Shown here in pieces: positions 60,133 to 64,000 of a DNA stretch of 64,000 nt. How positions within the stretch are numbered: position 1 is the stretch's first letter; the number at the start of each line of letters is the position of its first letter. This DNA comes from Bacteroidales bacterium (GTDB lineage: Bacteria > Bacteroidota > Bacteroidia > Bacteroidales > UBA932). Below the pieces are notes generated by a model that worked only from the letters and a program-made list of their open reading frames with translations, was not told the DNA's origin and made no database searches. The stretch lies in contig JAGBTG010000031.1 of NCBI GenBank assembly GCA_017631435.1, forward strand, positions 85,853-149,852, written 5' to 3'. The position numbers were made by a program, and so were the translations under genes.

Positions 60133-63006
60133 TTATTTTACAAGATCATATCCAAGGTCAATTCCTTTCTCTGTTGCAGGGCGGCCGTATTTCATCCATT
60201 TAGGCATAGGGGCTCCCTTAAGGTAGTGGTCAAAGAACTGGGAAAGTCTGATGCTCAAGTCTTTTGCATTTCTTCTCTCGCCTAGGTTGTGCTCCTCGTT
60301 GTTGTACTGGAGCAACCATGCAACCTTGCCGCAACGGCGAAGGGCTGTGAAGTACTCAATTCCCTGGTACCATGGAACGGCACCGTCCTTGTCATTGTGC
60401 ATGATAAGTATAGGGGTAGTCACGTTTGGAACAAAGAACAGTGGAGAGTTCTCATAGTAAAGGTCGTAGCCGCTCCAAAGGTCTTTTCCAATACGGCTCT
60501 GGCCCTGCTCATACTGTACCTGACGGGTGATACCGCTGCCCCAGCGGATTCCTCCGTATGCACTGGTCATGTTTGATACAGGAGCACCTGCGCCTGCTGC
60601 CTTGAATTTGCCGGTCTGGGTTACCATGTATGCAACCTGGTAGCCTCCCCAGCTCTGGCCCTGGATAGCCATGTTTTCGCCGTCAATCCATGGGTATGTC
60701 TTCTCAAGCATCTCAACGCCAGGCATGATTGAACGCATTGCGCTCTGGCCTGGGTGACCGTCTTTGTAATAGATGTCCGGTACAAACACTACATAGCCGT
60801 TACTTACAAAGTAAGGGATGTTGATTACCGAACGGCTTGGTGCAGGGGTGCGTGAGTTGTATAGGGTCTCTGAGTTCTTCTCATAGAAATAGATCATTAC
60901 AGGGTATTTCTTTGTAGAGTCAAAATCCTCAGGTTTGAAAAGGAGACCCTCGCAGAAGATGTCGTCTGCAGTCTGCCAGTTTACAAGCTCTACAGTACCC
61001 CAGTTGAACTCTCTCTGTCTAGGCTCAACATCTGTAATCTGTTTTTGGGTCTTGAAGTTGTCGGCAGTGATGAAGCCGTTGTTGCCCTCCTCAAAGTTGC
61101 CTCTTGCAAATACATACATGGCCTTCTTGCCTTTGCCTGGTTTAGAGTATGCAAGGTTCTTGTAGGTGTAAGGGCCCTCAACAAGTTTGGTTACAGAGTT
61201 TTTCTTCTTCTTGATGTCCTTTACAACATAACCGGTCTCTTTGGTTGTGAAGTTGAAAGTTGAGAAATATACAGGGTCTGAGCCGTTTATCTCCCTTACG
61301 CCGCCGATTGGGGATACGGTAATGTCGGGATCCTCAATAATGGCCTCAATTGTAAGTCTTGTATTGTTGTTGCGGCCGTAGCTCTCTGTAAACATCTTTG
61401 GAGCTGCAACCCCTTTAGGGTCAAACTGCCAGTAATCAAAACGGTCGTTGATAAGGAATGAGCTGTTGTCCTTCATCCATACAACCTGGCCATAAGGGCC
61501 TGCAAGGCTTGGAACATCGTGGTCCTCATCGTGGAAAGCAACGCCCAAAGCGGTGGTAAGGTCCTTTATCTCACCTGTTGCCATAGTGTACTGGAACCAT
61601 TGCTTTGCAATCTTGTCGTAGAATACAACCCACTCGCCGTTTGGAGATGTAGACATTGCACCAAAGCAAGCCTTCTCCTTAACGAGTTTTCTCTCACCTG
61701 TCTTTACATTCAAAAGATATACATCTGTAAAGCGGCTGTAGTCCCACTGGCTCTGTACCCTGTAGGCTTTGTCATTGCCAATAAGAGCCCAGTCTGCCAT
61801 CCTTTTGTTAGGGATATTCATTACAGGGACATCAAGGTCTCCCAGCTGTACAAATTTATCAGTTAGAGATGTGTTGATGTATGCGGTGTATGCCTGTCTT
61901 AGGTCTCTTGCCTTTCTCAACAGCTGCACTGGCTGAAGGTAATCCTCATGCCATGACCAGATGTCAAGCTGTGGCTGTTCAAACTCTACAAGTGAAGTGT
62001 CTTTCTCCCTTGGCCTTGGTGCTGTGCCAAAGAAAAGTCTGTTGCCGTCCTCGCTGAATGCAAGGGCGCCGTTCTCGCTCACAATCCAACCCTCCTGCAA
62101 ACCTTCCATCTTGTTGTTTGCTGCAACTTTCAACTCTCCCTGCGGGATATCATAAAGGTATACCTCAATGTCTTTCTTGGCAGCCTTGGTGGTATCTGTG
62201 TTTGCGTAGAAAGCCAAAGTGTTGGTTTTGCTGAACAAAGGAAGCTTGATCTTTGAACCTTTAGGGCCGCTGATAACCTCCTTGCTCTCTCCTGTAGCCA
62301 CGGTGTAAAGCATAAGGGCAGGTTTGGTAACGGTGTCCTTTTTCTCTGGCTCAACGATGTATGCCAAAAGGTCTCCATCCTCATTGAACTTGTACTGCGC
62401 AACATTCTTGAGGGTGTCAATCTTCATGGTGTTGATCTCCATTACATAAAGTTCCTTTACAGGAGTTTTCTTTGGTGCAGGTTTGCCTTCGGCTTTTCCC
62501 TCAGGCTTGCCCTGTGGCTTCTCACCCTTTGCAGCAGGCTTCTCCTTAGCTGGGGTAAGCTCAAATGCTATGTGGGAGTGGAGTTTGTCGGGAGTACCAT
62601 GAGACTTGTAGTTTGCAAACTTCTCAATTGCTCCGGTCTTTACATCAATGATTGCCAGGGTGTCTTTTGGCATGTCATCTTTCTTTGCCTTCTTTATTTT
62701 GGCCTGTCTGGTCTGGCTGAACAAAGGCTTGATCTGTGCAATTACCTTGCTGCCGTCCTGGCTCAAGGTTGCGCGGGTACCTCTTGGCACCTCAATGTGC
62801 TGTCCTGTGCGGATGTTCTCAATTACAAGAAGTCCGTCACCCTCACCTGGAGTTACCATATACAGCAGGATATCTCCGTTCTGAGGAAGCGAATAGCCTC
62901 TCAGGGTTCTCCATGAATCATACACGGAATGGTCCAGTGCGGGCTTCTGTGCAGAAACTGACAATGCGGTGAAAAGCAATGCCAGCGCTAGTGTTAATCT
63001 CTTCAT
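60133..63006 (-). CDS. exported S9-family peptidase, large form
   Basis: This 957-residue protein has a signal peptide ending in LSVSAQ, a large propeller region, and a C-terminal hydrolase domain with Ser in GQSWGGYQVAYM, Asp in HNDKDGAVPW and His in NNEEHNL. A Lys/Pro/Glu/Gly-rich low-complexity insertion lies at about residues 155-180 (EKPAAKGEKPQGKPEGKAEG). The length and the GQSWGGY motif distinguish it from the other two S9 enzymes here. It heads a two-gene leftward unit and is divergent from the NifU-like gene. Confidence 0.92.
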   Translation of the reverse strand: MKRLTLALALLFTALSVSAQKPALDHSVYDSWRTLRGYSLPQNGDILLYMVTPGEGDGLLVIENIRTGQHIEVPRGTRATLSQDGSKVIAQIKPLFSQTRQAKIKKAKKDDMPKDTLAIIDVKTGAIEKFANYKSHGTPDKLHSHIAFELTPAKEKPAAKGEKPQGKPEGKAEGKPAPKKTPVKELYVMEINTMKIDTLKNVAQYKFNEDGDLLAYIVEPEKKDTVTKPALMLYTVATGESKEVISGPKGSKIKLPLFSKTNTLAFYANTDTTKAAKKDIEVYLYDIPQGELKVAANNKMEGLQEGWIVSENGALAFSEDGNRLFFGTAPRPREKDTSLVEFEQPQLDIWSWHEDYLQPVQLLRKARDLRQAYTAYINTSLTDKFVQLGDLDVPVMNIPNKRMADWALIGNDKAYRVQSQWDYSRFTDVYLLNVKTGERKLVKEKACFGAMSTSPNGEWVVFYDKIAKQWFQYTMATGEIKDLTTALGVAFHDEDHDVPSLAGPYGQVVWMKDNSSFLINDRFDYWQFDPKGVAAPKMFTESYGRNNNTRLTIEAIIEDPDITVSPIGGVREINGSDPVYFSTFNFTTKETGYVVKDIKKKKNSVTKLVEGPYTYKNLAYSKPGKGKKAMYVFARGNFEEGNNGFITADNFKTQKQITDVEPRQREFNWGTVELVNWQTADDIFCEGLLFKPEDFDSTKKYPVMIYFYEKNSETLYNSRTPAPSRSVINIPYFVSNGYVVFVPDIYYKDGHPGQSAMRSIMPGVEMLEKTYPWIDGENMAIQGQSWGGYQVAYMVTQTGKFKAAGAGAPVSNMTSAYGGIRWGSGITRQVQYEQGQSRIGKDLWSGYDLYYENSPLFFVPNVTTPILIMHNDKDGAVPWYQGIEYFTALRRCGKVAWLLQYNNEEHNLGERRNAKDLSIRLSQFFDHYLKGAPMPKWMKYGRPATEKGIDLGYDLVK

Positions 63007-63064
63007 ATTTGTGCAATTAAATTAATTTTTCAACTAAGTTTAATATTGGTTGGTAAAAATACAC

Positions 63065-63072
63065 TATATTTG
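63065..63072 (+). promoter_or_regulatory. -7 box of the NifU-like gene
   Basis: TATATTTG matches TAnnTTTG and lies 50 bp before the ATG at 63123. No TTTG lies 19 bp upstream. TTGG is present at 15-16 bp. Confidence 0.5.
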
Positions 63073-63084
63073 CGAGTTCGCAAA
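63069..63084. promoter_or_regulatory. perfect inverted repeat overlapping the -7 box, candidate operator
   Basis: TTTGCGA and TCGCAAA are exact complements around a 2-bp centre. The left arm shares its TTTG with the -7 box, so a protein bound here would cover the promoter. No other copy is seen in the window. Confidence 0.5.
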
Positions 63085-63122
63085 GAAAAAGAATTGTTAA
63101 CTAAAAACACATATTTAAAGGT

Positions 63123-63824
63123 ATGACTTATACTCACGAGGTTCAACACATGTGTGTTGTAAAAAAAGGTCCTAACCACGGACCAGCACCTATTCCTGAG
63201 GAGGGAAAATGGGTAAGAAGCAAAGAGATTAAAGACATTTCAGGTCTTACTCACGGTATTGGCTGGTGTGCTCCACAGCAGGGTGCATGCAAACTTACCC
63301 TTAACGTAAAAGAGGGTATTATCCAGGAGGCTTTGATTGAGACTATCGGTTGTTCAGGTATGACTCACTCGGCTGCTATGGCTGCTGAGATTCTTGCAGG
63401 CAAGACTCTTCTTGAGGCTTTGAACACAGACCTTGTTTGTGACGCTATCAATACTGCAATGAGAGAGCTTTTCCTACAGATCGTTTACGGACGTACACAG
63501 TCTGCATTCTCAGAGGGTGGCCTTCAGATTGGTGCAGGTCTTGAGGATTTGGGTAAAGGTCTAAGAAGCCAGGTAGGTACAATGTTCTCAACCAACGCTA
63601 AAGGTGTAAGATACCTTGAGATGGCTGAGGGTTACTGTACAAGAATGGCTCTTGACAAAGATGACCAGGTAATTGGCTACGAGTTTGTTCATATGGGCAA
63701 ATTCATGGAGGAGATTAAGAAAGGTACAGACGCTAATGAGGCTTTGAAGAAAGTAACCGGTACTTATGGCCGCTTTACTGCTGAGCAAGGTGCTGTAAAA
63801 CACATTGACCCACGTAACGAATAA
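63123..63824 (+). CDS. NifU/IscU-like iron-sulfur scaffold-family protein
   Basis: This 233-residue protein starts MTYTHEVQHMCVVKKGPNHG. Conserved Cys residues lie in GIGWCAPQQGACKLTLNV and ETIGCSGMTHSAAMAAEIL, and CDAIN follows. Family knowledge places these in the NifU N-terminal-like group, usually annotated as iron-sulfur cluster assembly scaffold, adjacent to GGGtGRT genes in anaerobes. It is longer than IscU (about 130 residues) and the C-terminal 100 residues have no recognised motif. The start is set by the conserved N-terminus. A candidate operator lies upstream and the GGGtGRT gene follows after 13 bp. Confidence 0.85.
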   Translation: MTYTHEVQHMCVVKKGPNHGPAPIPEEGKWVRSKEIKDISGLTHGIGWCAPQQGACKLTLNVKEGIIQEALIETIGCSGMTHSAAMAAEILAGKTLLEALNTDLVCDAINTAMRELFLQIVYGRTQSAFSEGGLQIGAGLEDLGKGLRSQVGTMFSTNAKGVRYLEMAEGYCTRMALDKDDQVIGYEFVHMGKFMEEIKKGTDANEALKKVTGTYGRFTAEQGAVKHIDPRNE

Positions 63825-63830
63825 GGAGGA
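63824..63830 (+). promoter_or_regulatory. strong Shine-Dalgarno for the GGGtGRT gene
   Basis: AAGGAGG lies 7 bases before ATG 63838. Most genes in this window lack such a clear site, so this start is probably translated at high rate. Confidence 0.7.
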
Positions 63831-63837
63831 AAGTAAA

Positions 63838-64000
63838 ATGGCTATAAGAGAAGTAAAATTTGAGAGTCAGGACCGTAGAATGCCGCAGATTCTTGCTGCA
63901 TTGAACGCAAACGGTATTAAGAGCATAGAGGAGGCTAACGAGATCTGCGAGCAGTATGGCCTTGATCCATACAAAACTTGCGAGGAGACTCAGCCAATCT
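63838..64000 (+). CDS. GGGtGRT-family protein, N-terminal part
   Basis: The frame starts MAIREVKFESQDRRMPQILA and continues LNANGIKSIEEANEICEQYG, LDPYKTCEETQPI to the end of the window. This is the usual opening of GGGtGRT proteins, a conserved but uncharacterised family of about 330 residues, named after a Gly-rich motif further downstream that is not visible here. It follows the NifU-like gene by 13 bp, and the pair is kept together in many anaerobes, as I recall. Confidence 0.78.
   Translation, partial: MAIREVKFESQDRRMPQILAALNANGIKSIEEANEICEQYGLDPYKTCEETQPI

Overview
The window comes from a Bacteroidota chromosome, most probably an uncultured member of the order Bacteroidales. The evidence is a TonB-dependent receptor followed by a DUF4249 lipoprotein and an MG2/plug-type protein, a fimbrillin-like lipoprotein, TGS/PRK-type nucleoside kinase, several S9 dipeptidyl-peptidase-like exopeptidases, and promoters of the Bacteroidetes type (TTTG, 19 bp, TAnnTTTG). 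Coding density is high, gene order is mostly housekeeping, and no rRNA, phage, IS transposase or CRISPR array is visible.

Layout. 1-5.2 kb: the end of an outer-membrane uptake operon plus a PfkB sugar/nucleoside kinase. 5.2-9.6 kb: a leftward run of uvrA, a lytic transglycosylase and an MBL hydrolase. 9.7-15 kb: a deoxynucleoside kinase, then a leftward TPR protein, EnvC-like protein and nucleoside kinase. 15.2-20.3 kb: an ECF sigma factor overlapping a trans-envelope beta-barrel protein, then tsaE, a YifB/ComM ATPase and Kdo transferase. 20.3-29.3 kb: the MlaE/MlaF lipid transporter, a DUF1343 (NamZ-type) lipoprotein, a FadL-type channel, a DPP-IV-like peptidase, a YfcE-type phosphoesterase and a DUF5009 acyltransferase. 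29.3-35.2 kb: rsmE, the Sua5/TsaC protein, an EEP-family protein, a rhomboid protease, mutL and ispF. 35.2-41.8 kb: envelope proteins, a phosphoglycerol-transferase-like protein, a tRNA-Gln/tRNA-Met operon and a fimbrillin-like lipoprotein preceded by a 48-residue peptide gene. 41.9-54.2 kb: cysS, a short SSB, a coiled-coil lipoprotein operon with an M3 peptidase, FKBP, a patB-umuD-umuC operon and folC. 54.2-57.9 kb: an accessory pocket. 57.9-63 kb: two more S9 peptidases in tandem. 63.1-64 kb: a NifU-like scaffold followed by the start of a GGGtGRT protein.

The most unusual region is the pocket at 54.2-57.9 kb. Three leftward genes of unknown function sit there, and two intergenic spacers each carry the same pair of structured repeats. 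Repeat A is exactly 150 bp in both copies, has perfect 20-bp terminal inverted repeats and carries a central palindrome. Repeat B is 142 bp in both copies with near-perfect 18-bp terminal inverted repeats. The A-B pairs lie in the same orientation and bracket one gene. I recognise neither repeat. Conservation follows the inverted-repeat arms and the central palindrome rather than any reading frame.

Together the genes suggest a peptide-using envelope physiology: three S9 peptidases and one M3 oligopeptidase are exported, alongside envelope maintenance (EnvC-like, lytic transglycosylase, NamZ-like, MlaEF, Kdo transferase) and DNA repair functions (uvrA, mutL, umuDC, ssb). The function calls rest on motif recognition by eye. 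No database search or folding program was used.
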